Shown one piece after another: positions 8,901-17,957 of a stretch of 64,000 bases of DNA. The stretch covers positions 1 through 64,000 of the forward strand of contig CANJMI010000010.1 in the NCBI GenBank assembly GCA_947475525.1. Direction: 5' to 3'. The notes beneath the pieces were generated by a model. The model saw only the letters and a list, made by a program, of their open reading frames with translations, did no database searches and was not told the DNA's origin. Both the position numbers and the translations under genes were made by a program. The first letter of the stretch is position 1. The number at the start of each line of letters is the position of its first letter. Origin of the DNA: Polyangiaceae bacterium (GTDB taxonomy: Bacteria > Myxococcota_A > Polyangia > Polyangiales > Polyangiaceae).

Positions 8901-9417
8901 GCTGCGCGGCCTCTAGCTCCTTGCGGCGAGCCTCGACGTCGTCACGCAGACGCTGAAGCTCATCGTGAAGCGAGGTGTCGGCCTTCTTCGGCTCGGCGGG
9001 CGGCACAAAGGGTCCCGGCTCGAACTTCTTATTGTTCCCGAACGACCGCTGAAACCAGACCGCCAGCTCCCGCGCCATGCGGAGCTGATGAAGCGCCTCG
9101 CGATGGTCGCCCTTCCCCTCGTGAACGGCGGCGTTTCCGACCCGACGCAGGTCGTGAAAGAGCGACCGCTGGGTCGCTCCGATGACGTTCCGCTCCCACA
9201 ACCGGTCGATGAGCTGCTGCTGCCCCTCCTCGGGGCTTGCGTAGAGACCGACCTTCGCCGCCGCGCGCTGCGCAAGCACCTCGCCAAACTGACGGAGCTT
9301 GAACAGGGTGACCGTGGGGTCGCTCCCGAAATGCTCCTCGGCCTGCGTCGCGAGCGCAACGAGACGCGCGTCGTGGTGCGCGAGGCAGGCGAAGTTCGAG
9401 GAGGGCTTGGTGTTCAC
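5935..9417 (-). CDS. hsdR: Type I restriction endonuclease/translocase subunit HsdR
   Basis: Taken from the GTG at 9417 (sequence NTKPSSNFACL), the protein has 1160 residues; a longer frame to 9576 exists but its extra residues are arginine-rich and cover the palindromic repeat. The order is a DUF4145-like N-terminus (LRQFGEVLAQ, VGNAAVHEG), an Ala/Lys/Glu coiled coil (about 150-255), a restriction nuclease domain with D..VVAVVEAKRK, and a helicase motor with MATGTGKT, the DECH box and GLTATPA. Its C-terminal helical region docks on the methylase in this family. It cuts unmodified DNA after ATP-driven translocation. It is the first gene of the R-M operon and faces a plus-strand HTH gene across a region with a triple palindrome. 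Confidence 0.93.
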   Translation of the reverse strand: MNTKPSSNFACLAHHDARLVALATQAEEHFGSDPTVTLFKLRQFGEVLAQRAAAKVGLYASPEEGQQQLIDRLWERNVIGATQRSLFHDLRRVGNAAVHEGKGDHREALHQLRMARELAVWFQRSFGNNKKFEPGPFVPPAEPKKADTSLHDELQRLRDDVEARRKELEAAQRAIDEAKKVAEVEAAEKLTAKELAAKAKEDAAIWEALANQQIGAHQETAKAAVAQSAALAEQNKKLLAELAALQAAAQAMPPKQLALAIEQAADASEAIELDEAATRKLIDRQLRDAGWEVDSQRLTFERGVRPTKGKNLAIAEWPTLADGKEGWADYVLFAGLQVVAVVEAKRKHKDVMGVIPQAKRYSLGYVVHGDEFLPEGSPWGAHKVPFLFATNGRPFLRQLRTKSGIWFLDSRRSENHPVPLEGWYTPEGLLDLLKQNVDEAHAKLKVEPMPYIDREYQRSAILAVEKGLEAGKRELLVAMATGTGKTRTCIGLCYRLLKTKRFRRVLFLVDRNALGKQTADALKDLRLENLQTFTDIFDVKELADLKPDRETKLQIATIQAMVKRVLGPFGEGTEADIPPVDQYDCIVVDECHRGYLLDRELSDREFLFRDEDDYISKYRRVLDHFDAAKIGLTATPALHTKEIFGAPVFSYSYREAVVDGFLVDHEPPIRIVTKLAHDGIHYDAQEEVLVLDRSTQTLKKEELADEIRFDVDAFNRRVITENYNRAVLGELVNHIDPEQDEKTLIFCATDEHADMVVLLLKEALKAKYGSVDDDAVAKITGATDRPLEAIRRYRNERHPNIAVTVDLLTTGIDVPRIANLVFLRRVRSRILYEQMIGRATRLCPEIGKERFRIFDAVDLYAALKDVTDMKPVVVNPFVTFEQLAKEVVEGKEEEFRRTSLEEFLAKLQRKKRVLTGEALERFQTAAGMDVKELGQFLKKSGVGEAADYLKSHPALAVFLDRAVGTVAYKMVVSERVDELREVTRGYGKHGSRPPGDYLEAFRSFVENNINKLPALLVVTQRPRDLTREDLRQLKLALDQEGFSEKSIQTAWRDQKNEDIAATIVGYIRQLSLGSPLMPYSERVDRALQRLRKAHKFTDPQTKWLDRIAKQVKLETVVDRASLDAGQFKTDGGFARLNKVFDGKLESVLGELAEEVWKDAG

Positions 9418-9560
9418 GGGGGTCCGATTCAATCGCCCCGACCTACTCGGTGGGCGTCCAGAGTCTTGCCGCCGTGTCGTGTCGGGTTCGGGAGCCCGAA
9501 ACTCGGTCCCCCTTCCGTGTCGGATTCTATGCGCAGAAGACCCGAAGCCGAAGGGACATT

Positions 9561-9617
9561 TTGCACGAACGTGCACCCCACGGTTTCGCGTGAAACCGTG
9601 GATGCACGAACGTGCAA
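9561..9617. repeat. Triple palindrome, copy 1, with parS-like centre
   Basis: Two TGCACGAACGTGCA palindromes flank a central CACGGTTTCGCGTGAAACCGTG, so the whole 57 bp is nearly its own reverse complement. The centre GTTTCGCGTGAAAC differs at one central base from the ParB site core GTTTCACGTGAAAC. It lies 22 bp before the ATG of the HTH gene (9639) and 144 bp upstream of the hsdR GTG on the other strand. A near-identical copy is at 10970-11025. A role as operator or promoter element is inference. Confidence 0.75.
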
Positions 9618-9638
9618 ATGGGCTACAGGAAGCTGGCT

Positions 9639-10043
9639 ATGTCGAAAGCCAAGGACGCCTTCAGTCGCCTGCTGGCAACGCCCCCCGCCGATGGCGAGCG
9701 CCCCACGCGCGCCATCGCCCGCCTTCCGAGGGTTGCGATTCACCCGCTTCGCATCTTCCTAATGGCGCGCGAGTTGAGCCAGGACGAGGGCGCGAGACTC
9801 CTCGGGATGTCCGTGCGCAAGTTGAAGGGCATCATCAACGAATGGAAGCCCGCGAGCCGCGACGACTTCTGGGGGCTCGGGCTACGGGACGATGCCGAAC
9901 TCGCACCGCCGGAGAAGCCCGAGCACGTTCAGACACCGTGCCCTCTCTGCGGTTCCGCCGAGGGCTACCGCTTCGCGCCGGAGGAGCAGGAGGCGGACTT
10001 GCCCGTCCGTCGAGGACGGCGACGACGTCGGCCAACACCGTGA
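9639..10043 (+). CDS. Small HTH-like protein with a half zinc ribbon, element-encoded
   Basis: The ATG at 9639 has AGGAAG six bases upstream; it codes 134 residues. A helix-turn-helix-like segment (IFLMARELSQDEGARLLGMSVRKLKGIINEW, split in two helices around LLGMS) is followed by a CPLCG knuckle and a basic tail. The second CxxC of a zinc ribbon is absent, so the end may be frameshifted or truncated. It is divergent from hsdR and directly downstream of palindrome copy 1, a position typical of a regulator controlling its own and the opposing promoter. I do not recognise the family; DNA binding is inferred. Confidence 0.55.
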   Translation: MSKAKDAFSRLLATPPADGERPTRAIARLPRVAIHPLRIFLMARELSQDEGARLLGMSVRKLKGIINEWKPASRDDFWGLGLRDDAELAPPEKPEHVQTPCPLCGSAEGYRFAPEEQEADLPVRRGRRRRRPTP

Positions 10044-10311
10044 CCGAGGGAGGCGCGCCGTCGAACGCGGCATCTCTCCATCCATGCGACCAAAGACAGG
10101 CGGCCCGGACGCTTTCCCGTCGGACCCATTTCCAAGCGGTGCGGAACTGGAACTGCTTCCGTACCTTGCCCACCGAACGCCACGCTTTCTCCAGGAGCTT
10201 GTTGGAGTCGGGCGGTTCAAGTCGGAAACCGGGCGACGTCGCCACCTGCGCGCCGCCGGGTGCCTAGATAGTCTTCTCTTCTCTCAACTCCACTCCCGCA
10301 TCCTCGACTAG
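10044..10311. other. Stretch without a convincing gene
   Basis: No frame here gives a recognisable protein with a plausible start. A minus-strand frame (about 10245-9835) reads through but overlaps the HTH gene antisense and has no motif I know. It may be decayed coding DNA between the HTH gene and the next plus-strand gene. Confidence 0.4.
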
Positions 10312-10389
10312 GTAACGGAGCCAGAGCACCGCACCGGCACGTTCGCTCGACTGTCGCTGACCGCCCCGGACGACTCGCTGCTCCTCGAC

Positions 10390-10947
10390 GTGGGTCGAAG
10401 GCTGCCGTCGTGGCTCAACCCGACGGAAGGCGTCTTCCTCGCCGCCGACGCTCGGGAGCGGACGAGGCGTGGACTGCACTGGTACGGCGTTGGTCTGTTC
10501 GAAGACGCCGCTAGGCTCGACGGCGTCCGAGCCCTATGGACCCGCGAGGCCGAGGCCAACGACAAGTTCTTCCTCGCCGAGTGCGTTGGCGGGTGGGGGC
10601 GGAGGCGGGCCGACCTCGCCAAACACCTCGCCCGCGTGTTGACGTACACCCTTCGCCCTTGGCCTGAGCGCCACGGATGGCGCGACCTCGACGAGCACAT
10701 CGTCGCGTCAGGCGCTCCCGCGGCCATCTGGGCAGGCATTCGTCCCCTCCTTGGGGTCCAAGGTCAACCCGACCGGGAACGCGGGGCGTATCCGTCCAAG
10801 GGCCTCATGAAAGCGTCCGTCTGCGCACGGTGCTCGGAACAGATGCCGACGGCACTAAAGGCTCACGCGAAGTGGTGCGGGGCCAACTGTCGAAAGCGCG
10901 CACACGAGGAGCGACGTCGCGCGCCGGTTTCTTCGCCGACGACGTGA
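10390..10947 (+). CDS. Hypothetical protein with C-terminal zinc-knuckle (C..C...C...CRKRAHEER)
   Basis: The frame is open from 10312, and the residues before the GTG at 10390 (LTAPDDSLLLD) look coding, so the true start is uncertain or the 5' end is lost. As given it has 185 residues. The first ~135 are unrecognised (LPSWLNPTEGVFL, LHWYGVGLFEDAARLDG). The end has CARC, then WCGANCRKRAHEERRR, the four-cysteine arrangement seen in small phage- and plasmid-borne zinc proteins (known pattern RYCSNACRQRAYRRR). It ends 22 bp before palindrome copy 2. Function unknown. Confidence 0.6.
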   Translation: MGRRLPSWLNPTEGVFLAADARERTRRGLHWYGVGLFEDAARLDGVRALWTREAEANDKFFLAECVGGWGRRRADLAKHLARVLTYTLRPWPERHGWRDLDEHIVASGAPAAIWAGIRPLLGVQGQPDRERGAYPSKGLMKASVCARCSEQMPTALKAHAKWCGANCRKRAHEERRRAPVSSPTT

Positions 10948-10969
10948 CGGGCCCTCCCCGTGAAGTACA

Positions 10970-11025
10970 TTGCACGAACGTGCACTCACGGTTTCGCGTG
11001 AAACCGTGGATGCACATTCGTGCAA
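10970..11025. repeat. Triple palindrome, copy 2
   Basis: This 56-bp copy has the same central GGTTTCGCGTGAAACC and an identical left arm, with one base fewer in the left linker and a changed right arm (TGCACATTCGTGCA). It lies 43 bp before the ATG at 11069, so in both copies the palindrome precedes a plus-strand small gene of the element. Confidence 0.75.
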
Positions 11026-11068
11026 AGCAGCAGCCCCCACGTCCAACGCGCTCCAGTTGTGCTCCCGC

Positions 11069-11434
11069 ATGCCCGTCCGCACCCGCCCACTCGTCACCGA
11101 AGTCCCCAGCGCGGACGCCCGCCAACGCTGCCTGCCGGGAACCGTGCACCGACGAGACTGGATGACAGACGGCACCCTCGTGGAAGCTTGGCTTCACCGA
11201 CAGCGAGGATGGCAGTGGGCGTGTCCGGTCTGCGCATGTCGAACTCGCACGCTCTACCGCGTCGAGCGCCAGTGGGCTTGTCGGCGATGCAACTGCCTCC
11301 GGTACCCGCGGGAGCGCGCGAGCCGAAAGCAACGAGCCCTGGCGACGCGCTACCAGCGACGCTTCGGGCGGAGGACCCTCGCCGACTCCATCGAGGCGCT
11401 CCTCCGCGCGAAGTGCGATTTATTTCTGGGCTAG
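11069..11434 (+). CDS. Small zinc-ribbon protein, element-encoded
   Basis: From the ATG at 11069 the protein has 121 residues. The middle is a four-cysteine ribbon: CPVCACRTRTLYRVERQWACRRCNCLRYPRE. This matches the pattern of small zinc-ribbon proteins common near integrases, where GCRRRVRTLY is followed by FACRHCHGLRY. A basic tail (SRKQRALATRYQRRFGRR) follows. It sits between palindrome copy 2 and the recombinase module. The role is unknown; nucleic-acid binding is plausible from the ribbon and charge. Confidence 0.65.
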   Translation: MPVRTRPLVTEVPSADARQRCLPGTVHRRDWMTDGTLVEAWLHRQRGWQWACPVCACRTRTLYRVERQWACRRCNCLRYPRERASRKQRALATRYQRRFGRRTLADSIEALLRAKCDLFLG

Positions 11435-11518
11435 GAATCCGCGCGAACACCGAGCAGTTCGCGGCAACGCGCGCCCGAATCGGCGGGGGCAGATTTCTTC
11501 GCGGCATCTCTCTAGTAA

Positions 11519-11706
11519 GTGAGACGCCGACCTCGACAGCCTTCCGCACCTCCGCCCGGGTCGAGACCCGAGAGCGGAGAGGTGCGCCCGCCGAGCGATG
11601 TCCACCACCTCGCTGCCGTGGAGTCGGTTCCAGGTGCGCGGTCAGGAGAACTGAGCGAAGGTGAAAGGGCGCTCATCGACTTCCTTGTCGACGAGGCGAT
11701 TGACCA

Positions 11707-11725
<19 letters not shown>
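11519..11725 (+). CDS. Small protein translated into the serine recombinase start
   Basis: A GTG-started frame of 68 residues ends LSEGERALIDFLVDEAIDQWLKTT, a soluble helical ending that looks genuinely coding; the proline/arginine-rich first 20 residues may not be translated. Its last codons overlap the first 19 bp of the recombinase gene, so the two are probably coupled. Small helical proteins ending this way are often encoded just before large serine recombinases. The start is uncertain and the function unknown. Confidence 0.5.
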
Positions 11726-13417
<1,692 letters not shown>

Positions 13418-13468
13418 GCTGCAACCTAGTCCCGTGAGCATGGATGTCAAGCCGAGACTGCGCATTCG

Positions 13469-15229
13469 TCAGGAGCGGTTGTAGTTGGTATTTTCCAGCA
13501 AGATCACGTTCGTCTTGCTGCGCGTTTCACCGACATTCGTGACGTACACGGCGGGCTCGTCCTGCACGGGGCAGACCTTCTCGCAGGCGCCGCAGCCAAT
13601 GCACAAATTCGGATCGACGTGCGGCTGTTGAACCTTCACCGTCGTCATCGCGGGGGCCTTTCCATCGGGCCCCGGCTTGTCCTCGCGCTTCGCCACTTCG
13701 ACCTCTTCGACCCAGATCGATTTCGGTGACGTTGGGCAGAATTCTTCGCACACGATGCACGGCGTCGCCATCGACCACGGCAGGCAGCGCCCTTGATCGT
13801 AGAACGCGGTCCCGATGCGAATAGGCGGCTCGTCGATGCCCATCTTCTGCTCTTCGGTGATCTTTTGGATAGCGCCGGTCGGGCAGACGTCACCGCAGAG
13901 AACGCATGAATGCTCGCAGTAGCCGATCCGCGGGATCAGGATCGGCGTCCACAGGCCCTCGATGCCCGCCTCGAAGAACGCCGGATGCAGCGCGTTGTTC
14001 GGGCATACCTTCATGCACTCGGCGCAGCGGATGCACCGTTCGAGGAAGTCGTGCTCCTCCACGGCCCCCGGCGGACGAATCAGCTTCTCGTTGTAGTTCG
14101 CCTCGAGAGCATCGGCCGCGCGCGCAAGCGGGATGGCAATTGCCCCCGCGGCCGCCGTCGCGATGGCCGTTCGACGTCCCGTGTCCGGCGCGCCGCTGCG
14201 ACTCCGCAAGCCTGGGAGGAACCGGAATTTGATCACGTCCTCGGGGCATGCGGCCTCGCAGTTGAAGCACATGTGACACTCGTCCTGGCGCCACTTCACG
14301 CCGCCTTCGGGAGAGTCCGCTCCTTGGCAGTGAACGACGCAGAGGTCGCAGTCGGTGCACTTCTCGTGGTCTTTCTCCATCCCGAAAAGTGCGAACCGCG
14401 AGAACACGCCGAGCAGCGCGCCAAGCGGACAGAGCACGCGGCACCAGAATCGCGGGATGAAGCGGTTCATGAACAGCACCGCCACGAGCAAGATGCCGAT
14501 GAGCCACCCTTCATGGAAGTAGTGCTGCTTCGCTTGCCACACGTTCGTGGAGAGAAAGTCTGCCGCCGCATCGCTCGCGCCCTGCAGCGGACGCACGTTG
14601 CTGCGAGTAGCGGCCGCACCGAAGAGCCCCGCCGCGTATTGAGACGCCGGCAAGACCGCGAGGCCGAGCGCACGCACCGAGATGCAGATCGGATCGAACA
14701 TCCCACCGATGGCGCTGCCAAACGCGGCGGCTCCGAGACAGGCGTAGAGCAGGTAGTACTTCACGCGCTGGCGGACCGCGTGCGTGCGGTTTTGCTCAAT
14801 GCGGCGCGCGCCTTTGCCGTAACGCGACGGCAAGATCCATCCGAAGAAATGGTGCAGCGTTCCGAAGGGGCATATCCACCCGCAGAACACGCGACCGAAC
14901 ACGAGCGTGAGCGCGACGACCCCCACCGACCAGAGCAGGCCGCGGTAGATCGTGTGGGTCGAGAGCAGGGTCATCAACGCGACGAACGGATCGGCGAGCA
15001 AGAAGCCCTCGACCGGGCGATCGACTCGCACGCGTTCACCGACCGCGCTGAAATTGCCGCGAAATCCCGTGTGAACGAGCCACCAACAGAAGAGGCCGAG
15101 AAAGCCTACCTGAGCTGCGCGCCTCGCCCAGACGAGCTTCCGAATGATCGGTCGCGCCTCGAGGCCCGAGCCCGGTCGCCTTTTCTTCTCGAAGAGGCGT
15201 TTGAACCGATGTGCCAGCGCGAAACCCAT
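13469..15229 (-). CDS. Membrane polyferredoxin, NapH/MauN-like with extra 4Fe-4S domains
   Basis: From the ATG at 15229 (overlapping the upstream stop as ATGA) the protein has 586 residues. The first ~280 carry several membrane segments and a FCGWICPFGTLH motif typical of NapH/RnfE-type polyferredoxins. Cysteine clusters follow: CTDCDLCVVHC, CHMCFNCEAACP, CIRCAECMKVCP, CVLCGDVCPTGA, CIVCEEFCP and CIGCGACEKVCP. The C-terminal half resembles a NapG/MauM ferredoxin, so this looks like a NapH-NapG-type fusion. It probably passes electrons between quinol and a periplasmic partner. Its partner is likely the Tat-exported DUF362 protein encoded just upstream. Confidence 0.82.
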   Translation of the reverse strand: MGFALAHRFKRLFEKKRRPGSGLEARPIIRKLVWARRAAQVGFLGLFCWWLVHTGFRGNFSAVGERVRVDRPVEGFLLADPFVALMTLLSTHTIYRGLLWSVGVVALTLVFGRVFCGWICPFGTLHHFFGWILPSRYGKGARRIEQNRTHAVRQRVKYYLLYACLGAAAFGSAIGGMFDPICISVRALGLAVLPASQYAAGLFGAAATRSNVRPLQGASDAAADFLSTNVWQAKQHYFHEGWLIGILLVAVLFMNRFIPRFWCRVLCPLGALLGVFSRFALFGMEKDHEKCTDCDLCVVHCQGADSPEGGVKWRQDECHMCFNCEAACPEDVIKFRFLPGLRSRSGAPDTGRRTAIATAAAGAIAIPLARAADALEANYNEKLIRPPGAVEEHDFLERCIRCAECMKVCPNNALHPAFFEAGIEGLWTPILIPRIGYCEHSCVLCGDVCPTGAIQKITEEQKMGIDEPPIRIGTAFYDQGRCLPWSMATPCIVCEEFCPTSPKSIWVEEVEVAKREDKPGPDGKAPAMTTVKVQQPHVDPNLCIGCGACEKVCPVQDEPAVYVTNVGETRSKTNVILLENTNYNRS

Positions 15230-16191
15230 CACACCTCCGCACGCCGCAGGTTTTCCCAGAACATCGTGCCGAGACCGCGCTCGTGGCCGAGCTTCAAGTA
15301 GGGGATGTCTTCGCGTTTGACTCCGATGAGCTGGCACGCGTAGGCGTCCGCCGCCACTTGATCGACCGACGCGATGACGGTGTGCATGTCTTTCGCGTCG
15401 GCGATGTTCCCACCTTGCGGTCCGTTGCGGAGCAAGACCCGTGTCGCATCGATCACGGTCAAGGTCGGTTGGAGAAACGTCGCGAGGTCGGCAATCGAAA
15501 GATCGATCGCTTGATGGAGCCGGTTGCGTCGGCCGCCGAGGATGCCGTACCAATTTTTCATGCCGGCGGTGAATTTTGCCAGGTTGTGGTGCTTGGCCAC
15601 GGGCACGTTGATCACTTTGTCGGCGTCGACGAGCGGGCGGTAGACGGGCCACTCATCGAGCAATTCACCGCGCAGGCGCATCGTGCGAAAGCGGTGTTCC
15701 GCGGGGAGAATGACGTTCGCGCCGACGTCGTAGGCGGCCTTCCAAATCCCCGAGCGTTGAAAGCAACGGTTGGGTTCGTTGCACGAGGCGTCCGTCACCG
15801 TGACGGTCTTCGCGCCGGCATCGAAGGCGAGACGCACGACCTCGGCGACGACCTTCGGGTTCGTGTTCGCCGCGTGAAGGGGCGTGCGGTCCCAGCCGAT
15901 GTTCGGCTTCACGGTGACGACGTCGCCACGCGAGATGAAGCGGCGCATTCCGCCGAGGCCGTCGATCGCTTTGCGCACGAGCTCGGCGGGGTCGGTCGAG
16001 GTCGTGGCGATGGCGAGGTCGGGGAGGTTTTTTTCGGGACCGTTTCGAAAGTCGCGAGTCTGCGGGCTCAACGGAGATTGGTAGACGTCGAACCCGCCGC
16101 GATCCCAGGCCGCGCGACCGAGCACAATCGAACCACCGAGCGCCGCGCTTGCCGCACCGATTCGCTGAAGTGCCTCTCGCCGGGTAACCAT
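15229..16191 (-). CDS. DUF362-domain protein with Tat signal
   Basis: The ATG at 16191 begins MVTRREALQRIGAASAALGG, a twin-arginine-type leader followed by a small-residue segment. The remaining ~290 residues match DUF362 (VTVKPNIGWDRTP, NTNPKVVAEVVRLAFDAGAKTV, INVPVAKHHNLAKFTAGMKN, DATRVLLRNGPQGG). DUF362 proteins often pair with ferredoxins; here the polyferredoxin gene follows with a 4-base overlap. The biochemical role of DUF362 is not established. Export is inferred from the leader. Confidence 0.82.
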   Translation of the reverse strand: MVTRREALQRIGAASAALGGSIVLGRAAWDRGGFDVYQSPLSPQTRDFRNGPEKNLPDLAIATTSTDPAELVRKAIDGLGGMRRFISRGDVVTVKPNIGWDRTPLHAANTNPKVVAEVVRLAFDAGAKTVTVTDASCNEPNRCFQRSGIWKAAYDVGANVILPAEHRFRTMRLRGELLDEWPVYRPLVDADKVINVPVAKHHNLAKFTAGMKNWYGILGGRRNRLHQAIDLSIADLATFLQPTLTVIDATRVLLRNGPQGGNIADAKDMHTVIASVDQVAADAYACQLIGVKREDIPYLKLGHERGLGTMFWENLRRAEV

Positions 16192-16262
16192 AAAAATACC
16201 GTTACGGAACTTTTCCCAAGCTACCCTATGGGCTTCGCGGGCGCTATGGGGTGCCGCGGGCG

Positions 16263-17396
16263 TCAGCGCTGGAGCTCGAGCAGACGGCCGACGAGCGCGT
16301 GAACCTTGTTGCGAAAGTGGACGAGGTCGAATCGCTCGACCCCGCGAATAGGCTCGGTGTGACTCCGACCTTCGCGCAGGGTGGCCGCGAGCGCCTCGGT
16401 CAGCTCGGCGGAATCGAACGGCGAGACGAGCTTGCCGAGCTCCCCGTCCGCGAGGGCATCGACGCTGCCGTCGCAATTTCCGGCCACCACGGGGCAGCCG
16501 CACGCCATCGCTTCGAGGTAGACGATGCCGAAACCCTCGCCCGTCGACGGCATCACGAAAACGTCGGCTAGGCAGTAAAATGCGGGCAATTCTTCATCTT
16601 TGACGTGTCCGGCGAACACCACTTGGTCCAAGGCTCCCGCCTCGCGCGCGAGCCGTTCGAGACGCCCGCGGTCCGCGCCGCTGCCGGCGACAACGTAGCG
16701 AACCTTGCCGACCCGCCGCTCGAGCTCGGGCAAAAGAGGGATCACGCGGTCGTGGCCTTTGTAGTCATCTTGAGGACTCAGGCGCCCCACGGTGAGCAGC
16801 ACCTTGGCACCTTCGAGGCCGAGCCGGGCCTCGAGTTCGGGGGAGCGCGGTCGTGGCTGGTAGCGTTCGCGGTCGATCGTGTTGGGCAGCACTTCGACGT
16901 TTTCTGGAGCGATCGGGCACCACGCGAGCAACCTCGAGCGCGTGTAGCGACTGACCGTCGTGATGAGAGCCGAGCGGCCGAGGAGTGCGTCATCGAGGGT
17001 TCGCCCTTCACAAAAAAGCTCCCCGCGTGCGAGCACCGGACCGCGGCGCCACACCTCGATGCCGTGCGTCGTCGTCCAGACAGGCGCGCGTGCGAGAGCG
17101 GCGATCGGGTGGGCAAGTGACCCGAGGTGCGCGTGCCCCGCGAGGACGATACCTGGTCGTTTCACGAGGCTCGCGCGGACGACGGCGGCGCCGTAGCGGA
17201 GCTTGCTTCCGGGGGCGGGAATCGACCAATCGAGGCCCCGTGGCGCGGGCGCGTGGCGGTCGCCAGCAAGACCGAGCGCGCGTGCATCGAGTCGTTCGTC
17301 GTCGGCGAGTGCGTCGAGCAAGTGGCGATTGAATTGCGCGATGCCGCCGGTGGCGCCGTAGGCGTCGGTCACCAGAGCTGTGAGCGCGGAGGTCAT
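16263..17396 (-). CDS. Family 4 glycosyltransferase (GT-B)
   Basis: The 377-residue protein has a short N-terminal GT-B domain (DAYGATGGIAQFNRHLL) and a C-terminal domain with LLTVGRLSPQDDYKGHD and the nucleotide-sugar motif STGEGFGIVYLEAMACG with the E-x7-E spacing of GT4 enzymes. It likely adds a sugar to a cell-surface polysaccharide or lipid. No polysaccharide cluster surrounds it, so acceptor and donor cannot be named. Confidence 0.85.
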   Translation of the reverse strand: MTSALTALVTDAYGATGGIAQFNRHLLDALADDERLDARALGLAGDRHAPAPRGLDWSIPAPGSKLRYGAAVVRASLVKRPGIVLAGHAHLGSLAHPIAALARAPVWTTTHGIEVWRRGPVLARGELFCEGRTLDDALLGRSALITTVSRYTRSRLLAWCPIAPENVEVLPNTIDRERYQPRPRSPELEARLGLEGAKVLLTVGRLSPQDDYKGHDRVIPLLPELERRVGKVRYVVAGSGADRGRLERLAREAGALDQVVFAGHVKDEELPAFYCLADVFVMPSTGEGFGIVYLEAMACGCPVVAGNCDGSVDALADGELGKLVSPFDSAELTEALAATLREGRSHTEPIRGVERFDLVHFRNKVHALVGRLLELQR

Positions 17397-17449
17397 CGCG
17401 TCGTGGAGCTTGGCAGAGGCGGCCGGGGCTCGCTACTGCGCCGTTCGCG

Positions 17450-17935
17450 TTAGGCGACCTTCGCGATCGTGCGCTCTCGCTTCTTTCCCTCGACGACGAC
17501 TTCGATGTCGTCGCCGGCGCGTTTGCCAAGGAGCGCGAGGCCGAGCGGCGAGCGGGGCGTCACGACCCCAACGCGTCCGCCGGCGAGCTTCACCCCGCCG
17601 CCGTGTGGGGCGATGAACAACGTGACCTCGCCTTCGTCGTCTTCGACGGTCACGACGGCGCTGAGCGCGAGCGGAGTCTGCTCGTCGAAATCACGCAGCC
17701 CGAAGGCCGCGACTTCGGCGAGGCCCCGGCGAAGCTCCTCTATCCGCATGGCCTGCCCGCGTGCCAAATACGAGGCTTCGAGGGCGCGCGTATCCTTGTC
17801 GTTTTCGGGCTTAGCCTCCTCGTGCGTCGCACCTTCGATGGCTCCGCGCTGAGCCCGCTCGAGGGCTTCGAGGTCGGCATTCAGCCGGCGTTCGAGCTCG
17901 CTTCGGAGCTCGAGTTTGCTTGGCAATTGAGTCAT
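17450..17935 (-). CDS. GreA/GreB-family transcription elongation factor
   Basis: The 161-residue protein begins with a coiled coil (ELRSELERRLNADLEAL, acidic EEAKPENDKD) and ends with the FKBP-like Gre domain (VVTPRSPLGLALLGKRAGDDIEV). Gre factors insert the coiled coil into the RNA polymerase channel and stimulate cleavage of backtracked RNA. The spacing between coil and domain is longer than in E. coli GreA, so it may be a lineage-specific paralogue. It sits between a kinase and a glycosyltransferase, all minus strand. Confidence 0.8.
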   Translation of the reverse strand: MTQLPSKLELRSELERRLNADLEALERAQRGAIEGATHEEAKPENDKDTRALEASYLARGQAMRIEELRRGLAEVAAFGLRDFDEQTPLALSAVVTVEDDEGEVTLFIAPHGGGVKLAGGRVGVVTPRSPLGLALLGKRAGDDIEVVVEGKKRERTIAKVA

Positions 17936-17957
17936 CGTGCTCACGTCGCCCCGATGC

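Noticed and set aside
9418-9576. N-terminal extension of hsdR to the ATG at 9576
   Set aside because: The extra 53 residues are Arg-rich without family similarity and would be encoded through the palindrome; GTG 9417 matches the usual start.
9561-11025. Palindromes as chromosomal parS sites
   Set aside because: The centre differs from the consensus, the outer palindromes are unlike parS sites, and no parA/parB or origin genes are nearby; kept only as parS-like.
13910-15301. 463-codon plus-strand frame opposite the polyferredoxin
   Set aside because: Shadow; Cys clusters are in the minus-strand frame.
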